From contig UQZI01000047.1 of assembly GCA_900545555.1 (NCBI GenBank), positions 1-15,955 on the forward strand: a DNA stretch of 15,955 nucleotides. The letters run 5' to 3'. The notes beneath the pieces were generated by a model. That model was not told where the DNA came from, did not search any database, and saw nothing but the letters and a program-made list of their open reading frames with translations. Numbering within the stretch: the stretch's first letter is position 1; each line of letters starts with the position of its first letter. The position numbers and the translations under genes were made by a program. This DNA comes from an uncultured Collinsella sp. (lineage in GTDB: Bacteria; Actinomycetota; Coriobacteriia; Coriobacteriales; Coriobacteriaceae). Of the stretch, positions 1-7,803 are shown in pieces.

Positions 1-82
1 GTGCCTCGCAAACGTCGCTCAGCTCTTCCTTAATCTGCATGATCTCTTTTTCGAGCGCACCGATAATCGCGATGGTAGCCAT
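1..82 (-). CDS. mtnN: 5'-methylthioadenosine/S-adenosylhomocysteine nucleosidase, N-terminal fragment (runs off window)
   Basis: Only the first 27 codons lie in the window; the gene continues past position 1. The visible start reads MATIAIIGALEKEIMQIKEE, the typical beginning of the MTA/SAH nucleosidase (Pfs/MtnN) family: a first beta strand followed by IGA-(M/L)-E-x-E, where the family carries a catalytic glutamate near residue 12. The family hydrolyses the N-glycosidic bond of 5'-methylthioadenosine and S-adenosylhomocysteine in the cytosol (methyl-cycle salvage, AI-2 pathway). The ATG is at 82-80, preceded by a weak GGGGA Shine-Dalgarno. The identification rests on this short stretch only, so a related phosphorylase-like protein is not fully excluded. 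Confidence 0.7.
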   Translation of the reverse strand, partial: MATIAIIGALEKEIMQIKEELSDVCEA

Positions 83-160
83 ACCGTTCCCCAAACCTAT
101 ACGAAATTCTCAACCAAGGTATGGTACCAGCATTTTGTTTGACCTCGCCAAACGAACACG

Positions 161-382
161 CTAAGCCAGTGCAGCTCGCGTATCAAACAGAGCCTTTGCA
201 ATCGCAGCCGTAACCTCGCTCGAACGGTCACTCCATGGCATCGATGTCATGACGCTCATGACATAGGTACGGCCATCGATGTCGATGAGGCCTGCATCGC
301 ATGTCGAATAGTAACCATCCTCGCTAATCCAGCCTGCCTTGTTGCGCACCAAAACCTGCTCGTCCGCAATGCCGTCGCGCAC
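161..382 (-). pseudogene. C-terminal remnant of a beta-lactamase-like serine hydrolase
   Basis: A 73-codon open frame resembles only the last third of class A beta-lactamase-like serine hydrolases. VRNKAGW (residues 12-18) corresponds to the K-T/S-G box, followed by a DAGLID strand, a YVMSVMTS strand and a final helix (SSEVTAAIAKALFD). The upstream parts of the fold, including the SxxK nucleophile and SDN motif, are absent. The frame opens with a GTG that directly follows an in-frame TGA, and both lie in or at a palindromic repeat (381-407). The KTG box reads KAG, a further departure from active enzymes. I infer that the gene lost its 5' part at the repeat. Family assignment is by motif pattern only. 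A short expressed protein is possible but unlikely, as no Shine-Dalgarno is seen. Confidence 0.5.
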
Positions 383-407
383 TCATTTAAGTCTGTCCCC
401 AATGAGT
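381..407. repeat. Short palindromic repeat (REP-like), copy 1
   Basis: A 27-bp imperfect palindrome starts with ACTCATT (381-387) and ends with AATGAGT (401-407). Its inner part contains GTCCCC next to AATGAGT. The reverse complement matches 14281-14306 almost base for base (core CTCATTGGGGAC, then ACTTAAATGAGT), so this is a dispersed repeat with copies at both ends of the window. It sits exactly at the broken 5' edge of the beta-lactamase-like remnant. Confidence 0.65.
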
Positions 408-431
408 GCCCTTGGGGGCGAAAATAGATCG

Positions 432-1250
432 CTAGCCGATGGCGTTTTTGAGTTCAGCGCGGCGCTTTTTCATGCCCGTCATGACGGCGTTGCGCAGCTC
501 GGGCATGCGCGCGGTATCCATCTGGGGCACGCCCTCGAGCTTATAGGGAATGCCCAGTTGCTCGTACTTGACGACACCCATGGTGTGATACGGCAGCATT
601 TCCAGACCCACCACGTTGTGCCATGGAGCGATGAGGCGACCGAGCTTCTCGCACTCCTCCACCGTGTCGGTAATGCCCGGCACCACCACGTGACGGATAA
701 CGACCTTGATCTTGCGACGTGCAAGCTCATCGCCAAACGCCAGGATGCGTGCGGGATCACAACCGGTCAGCTTTTTATGCTCGACCGGGTCGGCATGCTT
801 GATGTCGAGCAGCACCATATCGGTCTCGTTGAGAACAGCATCGAACTTCTCGGGGTGGTTGGGGTCAAACGCATATCCGCAGCTGTCAAGGCAGGTATGC
901 ACGCGACCATCGGGGTTGTTGTGCATTACACGGAATAGGTCGGCCAAAAACTCAGGCTGCAGGAGCGGCTCGCCGCCGGACACCGTAATACCACCGCTGC
1001 GGTAAAACTCATGATTGCTCTGGAACTCGTCCATCAGGTGCTCGACGGTCACCATCGTGCCGCCGTTAACCGACCAGGTATCGGGATTGTGGCAATACGC
1101 ACAGCGCATGGGACAGCCTTGGACAAACACTACGAAGCGGATGCCGGGTCCGTCGACCGTACCCATCGTTTCAATCGAATGTACGCGGCCCAGGGCAAAC
1201 GCGGAGTCCTCGGGACGAGCGTCCACACCCTCGAGCGTCATCTCAGCCAT
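432..1250 (-). CDS. pflA: Pyruvate formate-lyase activating enzyme (radical SAM)
   Basis: A 272-residue radical-SAM glycyl-radical-enzyme activase. It uses a [4Fe-4S] cluster and S-adenosylmethionine to abstract a hydrogen from the PFL glycine, making the active radical in the cytosol. The cluster motif CPMRCAYC gives Cys46, Cys50 and Cys53. Before it lies the activase signature TVDGPGIRFVVFVQGC, and after it HNPDTW and the SAM-contacting SGGEPLLQ (91-98). DIKHAD and VVVPGITD follow as in PflA. Length is slightly above the roughly 246 residues of E. coli PflA because of about 20 extra N-terminal residues. I chose ATG 1250-1248, with AAGG 8 nt upstream; the open frame extends further upstream but that part (HHHAYGLEWLW) looks non-coding. 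It lies downstream of degV and the two PFL genes, whose products it should serve. No other glycyl-radical enzyme is visible here. Confidence 0.95.
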   Translation of the reverse strand: MAEMTLEGVDARPEDSAFALGRVHSIETMGTVDGPGIRFVVFVQGCPMRCAYCHNPDTWSVNGGTMVTVEHLMDEFQSNHEFYRSGGITVSGGEPLLQPEFLADLFRVMHNNPDGRVHTCLDSCGYAFDPNHPEKFDAVLNETDMVLLDIKHADPVEHKKLTGCDPARILAFGDELARRKIKVVIRHVVVPGITDTVEECEKLGRLIAPWHNVVGLEMLPYHTMGVVKYEQLGIPYKLEGVPQMDTARMPELRNAVMTGMKKRRAELKNAIG

Positions 1251-1300
1251 TCGCGCTACCTTGCCTCTCCTTGGATGCAACCAATTAAAATGCCAGAGCC

Positions 1301-1363
1301 ATTCTAGCCCATACGCATGATGGTGAAATGGTTTAGCGGTCAATTGGGTTATTCTATTTGACC
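1301..1363 (-). promoter_or_regulatory. Candidate pflA promoter with upstream palindrome
   Basis: On the minus strand a TAGAAT -10 box (1306-1301) lies about 50 nt upstream of the pflA start, with only a weak -35 (TTTCAC, spacing 16). An inverted repeat GGTCAA (1338-1343) / TTGACC (1358-1363) would be centred near -56 from the predicted transcription start, a common position for an activator. The half-sites do not match the FNR consensus TTGAT-N4-ATCAA. The promoter is plausible; the operator role is inference. Confidence 0.3.
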
Positions 1364-1373
1364 CCACGCAAGA

Positions 1374-1406
1374 GCGGCGGGAGGGTTATCGCAGCCCGCC
1401 CGCCGC
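1374..1406 (-). terminator. Weak GC-rich hairpin between degV and pflA
   Basis: GCGGCGGG (1374-1381) pairs with CCCGCCGC (1399-1406), and GGG (1383-1385) with CCC (1395-1397) inside it. It lies between the degV stop (1438) and pflA. In the minus direction the sequence after the stem is not U-rich (it begins TCTTGCGTGG), so this may be a partial terminator or a processing/stability hairpin rather than a full stop. Confidence 0.35.
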
Positions 1407-1437
1407 CGAGGCAATAGATATCGATAGACGCCAGGCC

Positions 1438-2292
1438 TTACGCCTTGAGCGTGAGCACCGCGCCGAAGGCGGTCGGGCCGCAATGGCTCGAGATGACACC
1501 GCCGACCTGAGTCCAGGTAATGTCCTTAAAGCCCAGGTCGCGCGCATAGACTTCCATGTCGTCGCGCAACTCCTCGGAAAGACCCACCGAATACGCCAGG
1601 CCAATATGCGAGTAGTCGATCTCGCCCTTCGCAACCATGTGGTCAAGAAAGGCGCGGGCGCATTTGAGCATGGAGCCGCGGAACTTCTTAGTCGCCACAA
1701 ACTTACCGCCCGTCACCTCAATGCAGGGCTTAATCTTGAGCAGATGGGCGCCTAGGAACGCGACGTTGGACAAGCGACCGCCTGCCTTAAGGAAGGCAAG
1801 GTCGGTAGGAACAAAGCCCAACAGCACGCGGTCCATGACCGAATTGGTGAAGGCGAAAATTTCGTCAACGGTGGCATCGGGATGAGCCTCAATATACTTG
1901 GCGGTCTCGACAACAACGAGCGACTGGCCTACCGAGACAAAGCGCGTGTCCATGGAGAACACGTAGTCGCGCCCCTGGGCGGCGATCTTCGATGATTGGT
2001 GCGAGCAGGTCGTGACCTCGGAATATGCAAGATGCAAAATAGTCGCGTCGGGTTGCTCGGCATGGATGCGGTCATACACATGCGCAAAATCCGCTGGCGA
2101 ACAGCCACTGGTCTTGGGCATCACGCCAAACTCGTTGCAGCGCGAATAAATCTCGAGCGGATCGATCGAGCCGTCCTCGACGGTCTCGTCACCAATCGTG
2201 ACATGCATGGGCACGCGCACGATGCCGTAGCGCTCGCAGAGCTCCGGCGTCACATCCGAACCAGACTCAACCACGATTACGTACTTGCCCAT
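1438..2292 (-). CDS. DegV family fatty-acid-binding protein
   Basis: A 284-residue DegV/FakB-type protein. The family binds a fatty acid in a pocket between two domains, and FakB members present it to the kinase FakA for phosphorylation. Seen here: the N-terminal IVVESGSDVTPEL strand-loop, the PKTSGCSPADF segment that corresponds to the lipid-contacting TSxPSP region (59-69), FLKAGGRLSN (168-177), the LLKIKPCIEVTGGK core (184-197) and the C-terminal GGVISSHCGPTAFG (264-277), equivalent to the family's G-x-H-x-GPG loop. Length is typical for the family. I chose ATG 2292-2290 (MGKYVIVV); ATG 2298 two codons earlier is equally possible and gives MIMGKY. No fakA-like kinase is in the window, so whether it is a true FakB cannot be decided. 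It sits between the PFL pair and pflA. Confidence 0.9.
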   Translation of the reverse strand: MGKYVIVVESGSDVTPELCERYGIVRVPMHVTIGDETVEDGSIDPLEIYSRCNEFGVMPKTSGCSPADFAHVYDRIHAEQPDATILHLAYSEVTTCSHQSSKIAAQGRDYVFSMDTRFVSVGQSLVVVETAKYIEAHPDATVDEIFAFTNSVMDRVLLGFVPTDLAFLKAGGRLSNVAFLGAHLLKIKPCIEVTGGKFVATKKFRGSMLKCARAFLDHMVAKGEIDYSHIGLAYSVGLSEELRDDMEVYARDLGFKDITWTQVGGVISSHCGPTAFGAVLTLKA

Positions 2293-2428
2293 TATCATCA
2301 CAACCCATCTCGACGTTGGCTTTTGAATATGTGACGCACGTCCGCCGTCCTGCTGCAGAACGGCCTCCAAGCGCCAAAGAGACGCCGCCCCTTGCACACA
2401 ACAAAGGACAGCGTCTCCCTGGAAAACT

Positions 2429-2454
2429 CCGTGTTTATCTGAGATTCTACACGG
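2429..2454 (-). promoter_or_regulatory. Candidate degV -10 box inside a leader hairpin
   Basis: On the minus strand TAGAAT (2449-2444) is the best -10 candidate upstream of degV, but no convincing -35 is seen. It is bracketed by the inverted repeat CCGTGT (2429-2434) / ACACGG (2449-2454). The call is tentative; the remaining 135 nt up to degV show nothing else obvious. Confidence 0.25.
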
Positions 2455-2481
2455 TTTATTAAGGAGTGTTACTTATTCCGC

Positions 2482-2510
2482 AAACGGTAGCTATACGCGA
2501 TAAACGGTAG
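2482..2510 (-). promoter_or_regulatory. Pair of 9-10 bp direct repeats, LytTR-like binding site
   Basis: AAACGGTAG occurs twice (2482-2490 and 2502-2510), exactly 20 bp apart start to start, on one face of the helix. Read on the minus strand the units are ACCGTTTAT and ACCGTTTGC. The first fits the published LytTR-regulator consensus [TA][AC][CA]GTTN[AG][TG]; the second misses the last base. LytTR sites are usually two such repeats about 21-22 bp apart, so the spacing here is slightly short. Relative to the candidate degV start they would be centred near -49 and -69, fitting an activator. Regulator identity is inference. Confidence 0.4.
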
Positions 2511-2544
2511 CAAGCAAGAATCCAGAACGCTCAACCCATTAGGA

Positions 2545-2620
2545 GAGTTCCGCCTAAAGGGTGACTACACAGGACCCCGCCGGGGCTGTTTGGGCTACCT
2601 CCCAAAATATTCCGCACTGA
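2545..2620. repeat. Diverged direct copy of one arm of the adjacent 150-bp palindrome
   Basis: This stretch repeats, in the same orientation, the left arm of the element at 2640-2793. Shared blocks in order are TTCC, CTAAAGGG-n-GAC-n-AC, CAGGA, a CCCCG/CCGG GC block, CTC-n-CAAA and ATTCCGCA. Between the blocks the copies have diverged with small indels. Together with 2640-2793 it fills most of the 490-bp interval between degV and the PFL small gene, where I see no coding sequence. Confidence 0.55.
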
Positions 2621-2639
2621 CACCAATTTAATTTAGCGT

Positions 2640-2793
2640 GGTTCCCTAAAGGGCGACAACGCAGGAGACCCGGCAAGGCCGGGAGCACTTTGTCTCGCAA
2701 ACATTCCGCAGCCGCGAAGCGGCGAGGACGTTTGAGAGGCAAAGTGCGTAGGCCTTACCGGGTCTCCGGTGGGAGTTGAGTCCCTTTAGAACT
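2640..2793. repeat. Large near-perfect inverted repeat (hairpin element) after the PFL radical-domain gene
   Basis: About 150 bp forms one long interrupted palindrome. Outer ends are GTTCCCTAAAGGG (from 2640) and CCCTTTAGAAC (to 2793). The next arm is GGAGACCCGG-n-AAGGCC (from 2664) against GGCCTT-n-CCGGGTCTCC (to 2767). Further in are GCACTTTG/CAAAGTGC, then CAAAC/GTTTG, then a GCCGC-gaa-GCGGC tip near 2711-2722. Its outer end overlaps the last codons and stop of the 2786-3037 gene, so the transcript of that gene would carry the hairpin in its 3' end. It could act as terminator or stability element, or be a non-autonomous mobile palindrome; no U-tract follows the inner stem. Confidence 0.75.
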
Positions 2794-3037
2794 TGTTGTG
2801 GAAGGTACGCGAAATGACCTCGTCCTGCTGCTCCTTGGTGAGCGTGTGGAAGTTCACGGCGTAGCCGGAAACGCGGATGGTCAGCTGCGGGTACTTCTCG
2901 GGGTGAGCCTGAGCGTCGAGCAGCGTCTCACGGTTGAAGACGTTGATGTTCAGGTGGTGGCCACCCTTCTCGGCGTAAGCGTCGAGCATGTGGACCAGGT
3001 TATCGGCCTGAGTCTCGGAAACTTCAGAAACCTTCAT
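2786..3037 (-). CDS. Separate glycyl-radical domain (C-terminal piece of split pyruvate formate-lyase; GrcA-like)
   Basis: An 83-residue protein equal to the C-terminal glycyl-radical domain of PFL. It contains NLVHMLDAY, GGHHLNINVFNRETLLDA, EKYPQLTIRVSGYAVNF and a final LTKEQQDEVISRTFHNKF. The radical-bearing glycine is Gly58 in RVSGYA, equivalent to Gly734 of E. coli PflB. The upstream PFL core (3123-5174) ends just before this domain. The two add to 766 residues, against about 760 for one-chain PFL, so I read this as the second half of a split enzyme, not only a spare part as GrcA/YfiD is in E. coli. Start ATG 3037 follows an excellent GAAGGAG 7-8 nt upstream. The gap to the core gene is 85 nt with two hairpins. 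PflA would activate the glycine here. Confidence 0.93.
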   Translation of the reverse strand: MKVSEVSETQADNLVHMLDAYAEKGGHHLNINVFNRETLLDAQAHPEKYPQLTIRVSGYAVNFHTLTKEQQDEVISRTFHNKF

Positions 3038-3060
3038 AATGTGTCTCCTTCGATTGATAG

Positions 3061-3121
3061 GCGCCGACCAAAACCGGCGCACTAATCAGTAATCGTTATT
3101 GTTAGTATAGCACTAACAATA
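3061..3121 (-). promoter_or_regulatory. Two inverted repeats between the PFL core and radical-domain genes, with an embedded -10 like box
   Basis: ATTGTTAGT (3098-3106) and ACTAACAAT (3112-3120) form a perfect 9-bp palindrome around a 5-nt centre, starting two bases after the core-gene stop. On the minus strand its centre reads TGCTATACT, a good extended -10 box, without a clear -35. Closer to the small gene, GCGCCG (3061-3066) pairs with CGGCGC (3075-3080), just upstream of its Shine-Dalgarno. Either the palindrome is an operator over an internal promoter, or both are RNA hairpins that set relative amounts of the two PFL pieces. The half-sites recall Rex (TTGTTA/TAACAA), but the spacing is 9 instead of 6. 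Confidence 0.5.
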
Positions 3122-3122
3122 G

Positions 3123-5174
<2,052 letters not shown>

Positions 5175-5430
5175 TGTGTAACCACGCTCCTAGTTACGTG
5201 TAATGCGGCGCTCTCTCACACCGCTGCTTATTGAATTCTTGAATGTTCGGCTTGCACTACCGGCTTCTTCCGTTCTTCACCACACGTTGGTGCAGGGAAA
5301 ACGTTTATCCACCTTGGAACTACAACCCAAAACCCAAGATTTCACCCGTTTGAGAAGGATAACATAGCGACCCTCTCCATCTGGGCTGTTATATGTTTCT
5401 TTTTTTATATCATAAGGGCGTTTTTTACAA
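5175..5430 (-). promoter_or_regulatory. Long pflB leader with candidate promoter at its distal end
   Basis: The best minus-strand promoter is TTGTAA (5430-5425) or TTTGTA (5431-5426), 15-16 nt from TATAAA (5409-5404), followed by an A-run. That would give a leader of about 220 nt. Early in the leader the inverted repeat ATAACA (5359-5364) / TGTTAT (5387-5392) with an inner CCC/GGG pair can form a stem. A small CACCA/TGGTG stem is at 5278-5292. I recognise no known riboswitch. The long, AT-richer leader suggests post-transcriptional or multi-site control of PFL, which is inference. Confidence 0.4.
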
Positions 5431-5554
5431 ACCCGCAGGAAATGCGAGCGCGAACAACTACCGTTCACCGATTTCTTTGGTATTTTTCCTTGCCTTTGTA
5501 CGACGTTCACTCTAGCTGTTATGTCAGCTTTATCAGAGTAAAGTACCCCAGAGA

Positions 5555-5602
5555 CCCTTCAGAAACTGAAGGGCGGCCACGGGATTTCCCCCGGGGCCGC
5601 CC
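5555..5602 (-). terminator. Overlapping hairpins after kdgT
   Basis: Downstream of the kdgT stop, GGGCGGCC (5571-5578) pairs with GGCCGCCC (5595-5602), with CGGG/CCCG inside. A second hairpin CCCTTCAG (5555-5562) / CTGAAGGG (5566-5573) shares three bases with the first, so both cannot form completely. In the minus direction there is no long U-tract after the last stem, only TCTCTGGGGTACTTTAC. A terminator is likely because it separates kdgT from the pflB promoter region, but the efficiency is unclear. Confidence 0.6.
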
Positions 5603-5643
5603 TATGGCGTGGCTAGTTATTTAGCTTTGATTGCCGTTTGGCA

Positions 5644-6657
5644 TTAGGCGGCTGCGGCAGCCTTGTCGGTCGTTGCCTTGCCGTTGCCCTGGCCCTCAAA
5701 ATGCTTGTAGCACCAACTGGTGACCAGCGGGGTCAAAATAGCCGTCACGATTGCGCAGGCAGCAACCTGTGCCGTAGCCGTCGCGAGCACAGCGCCACCG
5801 TACATGGCCCCGTTGACGCTTGCCATGGCAGCAGGCGTGGCCACATTGGCTCCGGCGCAGCTCGAAATGGCCGCACCTGCGACACCCGTGCCGCCCGTGA
5901 GCTTATCGACCGCGATGACGGGAATTGCAAAGATCACCGAGCAGATCACGCCGAGCAGAATGCCAGGAAGACCACCGTTGATGAGCTGGCCAAAGGTCAT
6001 GGTCGAGCCCATGGCAAAGAAGACGAGCACAATGATGGCGGAAAGTGCCGGTGCCATCATCTTCTTAAAGCTGGGGAAGAGGTTGCCCAGAATAATGCCG
6101 ACGACGATCGGCAGGATGGCGCCCACGAGCGACCAGCCGATCGGAGCCTGGCCGGCAGCGCCGAGCACGATCATCGTGACCGGAGGGCCGACAACGAGCG
6201 TGGTGATTGCGACAGCGCCACGCTCGGCCTCATTGCCCATGGTGCCCATCAGACCAGCGTACATAGCGTTGTTGGCGCCGGTGCAAGCCGCCAGCATCAC
6301 CATGGCAGAGATGCCAAACAGGTTGTCGTTGAACACATAAAGGATGAGCAGCGACACGGCAACGACCACGATCTGCTTGACGGCGATGATGATGGCGCCG
6401 CGTGCAGCGGCGGCAGGGGCACTCTTAAACGAAATCGTCGTACCGACGATGAGCAAAAAGGCGCCAACGAGCGGGCCTGCGCCCTGCTGGGTCATGCCGA
6501 GCGTAAAGCTGCCGAGCGTTTTGAACAGGTCGGGGAACAGCGTGTTGAGCAGGCAGCCCAACAAAAGCGGCACCAAGATATTGGCGCCCGGGATGGAGGA
6601 CATCTTAAAGAACGGCTCCTTTGCCGCCGGCGCCTCCACCGCAGTCGATTCACTCAT
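5644..6657 (-). CDS. kdgT: 2-keto-3-deoxygluconate permease
   Basis: A 337-residue inner-membrane transporter of the KdgT family (E. coli 327 residues), expected to import 2-keto-3-deoxygluconate or a related sugar acid with protons. About ten hydrophobic segments are visible, for example residues 26-41, 62-76, 86-108, 116-127 and 153-170, with similar polar breaks CTGANNAMYAG (126-136) and CAGANVATPAA (267-277) suggesting an internal duplication. The N-terminal 20 residues (Ala/Glu-rich) and Ala-rich tail are probably cytosolic. ATG 6657 has an excellent AAAGGAG 7 nt upstream; seven more upstream codons exist but overlap that Shine-Dalgarno. It follows an SDR gene, from which a terminator-like hairpin separates it. 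KDG kinase and aldolase are not in the window, so the substrate is by family only. Confidence 0.9.
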   Translation of the reverse strand: MSESTAVEAPAAKEPFFKMSSIPGANILVPLLLGCLLNTLFPDLFKTLGSFTLGMTQQGAGPLVGAFLLIVGTTISFKSAPAAAARGAIIIAVKQIVVVAVSLLILYVFNDNLFGISAMVMLAACTGANNAMYAGLMGTMGNEAERGAVAITTLVVGPPVTMIVLGAAGQAPIGWSLVGAILPIVVGIILGNLFPSFKKMMAPALSAIIVLVFFAMGSTMTFGQLINGGLPGILLGVICSVIFAIPVIAVDKLTGGTGVAGAAISSCAGANVATPAAMASVNGAMYGGAVLATATAQVAACAIVTAILTPLVTSWCYKHFEGQGNGKATTDKAAAAA

Positions 6658-6707
6658 ATATATCTCCTTTGGATGCATGCGAATCGTAGTCGCACGCGCC
6701 TATATCA

Positions 6708-6746
6708 GAAAGAAGGCGACGGTCCCGAGTCGCAGGAGCCGTCGCC
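6708..6746 (-). terminator. Intrinsic terminator or attenuator between SDR gene and kdgT
   Basis: GGCGACGG (6715-6722) pairs with CCGTCGCC (6739-6746), with TCC/GGA extending the stem inward past one bulged base. On the minus strand the stem is followed by TTCTTTCT, a reasonable U-rich tract. Only about 50 nt then remain before kdgT, with no clear promoter there, so kdgT is probably expressed by partial read-through. Confidence 0.65.
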
Positions 6747-6765
6747 GAACAATCGTCGTGGGGTA

Positions 6766-7515
6766 TTACCCATCCAGGACGATGCCGCCGTCGCAGTCAC
6801 CGATCTCGCCGTTCACGAAGCTGGCGAGGTCGGAAGCGAAGAACAGCACCATCTGCGCAGGCTCGCTGGCCTGGGCGGCGCGGCCCAGAGGAATACCGTT
6901 GACGATGCGCTGAGAGTTCTCGTCAGAGAGAATCGAGGTCATATCGGTAAGGGTGAGCGACGGGCACACGGCGTTGCAGCGGACGCCAAACTTGCCGCCT
7001 TCCTTGGCGACTGCCTTGGTTAGACCGTTAACACCTGCTTTGGAGCTGGCGTAGGCAGCAGTGCCGAGCAGGCCACCACCGATCTTGCCAGCAACAGAGC
7101 TCACGTTGACGATGGTGCCGGCGTGGGCCGCCTTAAAGTGCGGGTACACGGCATTCATCATGGTGAAGGTACCGTTGAGGTTGATGTCGATGGTGCGACG
7201 CCACTCGGTGTCGTCGATCTCGTCGAACTTCTTGGTGCTGATGACGCCAGCGCAGTTGATCAGGATGTTGGTTTGCGGCAGGTCCGTAAAAATCTGCTCG
7301 ACGGTCTCGCGCGCCTTGGGCGCATCGGCAACATCGAGCTGGTAGAACTTGTTGCCCTCGCCAAGCTCGGCCACAGCGGCCTCGCCCTTAGCAGCGTTCC
7401 TTGCGATGAGCGCGACGTGTCCGCCGCCCGCAACGATGCCCTTGGCGATCTCGAGGCCAATGCCCTGAGTGCCACCGGTAACAATCGCGGTTTTGCCCGT
7501 GAAGTCAAATGCCAT
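6766..7515 (-). CDS. SDR family oxidoreductase, KduD/3-oxoacyl reductase-like
   Basis: A 249-residue classical short-chain dehydrogenase with NAD(P)-dependent ketone/alcohol chemistry in the cytosol. Visible motifs are the cofactor glycine motif TGGTQGIG (13-20), acidic Asp61 in the LDVAD strand, NCAG (87-90), Asn112/Asn114 in INLNG, catalytic Ser140, Tyr155 and Lys159 (YASSK), then the VCPSLTLTDM loop and a C-terminal GEIGDCDGG. Arg39 after the second strand (ALIARN) hints at NADP(H), though this is weak. The neighbour kdgT suggests a sugar-acid substrate, as for KduD (2-deoxy-D-gluconate 3-dehydrogenase) or gluconate 5-dehydrogenase, but an FabG-like role cannot be excluded from sequence. 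ATG 7515 is preceded by GGGGGATGGAG. It appears to be first in its transcript. Confidence 0.85.
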   Translation of the reverse strand: MAFDFTGKTAIVTGGTQGIGLEIAKGIVAGGGHVALIARNAAKGEAAVAELGEGNKFYQLDVADAPKARETVEQIFTDLPQTNILINCAGVISTKKFDEIDDTEWRRTIDINLNGTFTMMNAVYPHFKAAHAGTIVNVSSVAGKIGGGLLGTAAYASSKAGVNGLTKAVAKEGGKFGVRCNAVCPSLTLTDMTSILSDENSQRIVNGIPLGRAAQASEPAQMVLFFASDLASFVNGEIGDCDGGIVLDG

Positions 7516-7803
7516 GACTCCATCCCCCTTGATTCAGGTGTCTCCTTGCGGGAAGTTGGAGCATCGCACGTGGCGATAAATGAGTCCCAGTCGTCATGGT
7601 GATGACAACCCCTCGCCTAACCGCGTGCATGATAATTCTTTGAAACGCTACAATTATTGAATGATTTTAAGTCTTTATACGCTCTTTATATTGACTGGCA
7701 GCCACGTAGATTTTTGGGACATGCCTCAAAATCTGCCGGTTAGGGTGCGCGTACATGGGTATCATCTTTCACTGAAAATAGTTTCTAGTGTTAGGGGTTT
7801 TCG
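7516..7803. promoter_or_regulatory. Divergent control region between the SDR and marR genes, with palindromes
   Basis: 288 bp of AT-richer sequence separates divergent genes, so promoters for both should lie here. For the SDR gene (minus) a weak TTCAAT / AATTAT pair is near 7636-7660. For marR (plus) TTTTAA and TATATT near 7664-7692 are possible. Two inverted repeats lie closer to marR: AGATTTT (7708-7714) / AAAATCT (7728-7734) with GG/CC inside, and the perfect TTTCA-C-TGAAA (7767-7777). MarR proteins bind such palindromes, so autoregulation is plausible. None of the promoters is strong by eye. Confidence 0.4.

Noticed and set aside
2554..2742. 62-codon minus-strand frame in the PFL-degV gap
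   Set aside because: It lies entirely within the repeat arms and has no Shine-Dalgarno or recognisable motif.
3098..3120. Canonical Rex operator between the PFL genes
   Set aside because: Half-sites TTGTTA/TAACAA are right, but the spacer is 9 bp whereas Rex sites need 6, so it is reported only as an unassigned palindrome.
5638..7023. 461-codon open frame on the plus strand opposite kdgT and the SDR gene
   Set aside because: It runs across two clearly identified genes and their terminator and is Arg/His/Asp-rich without motifs.
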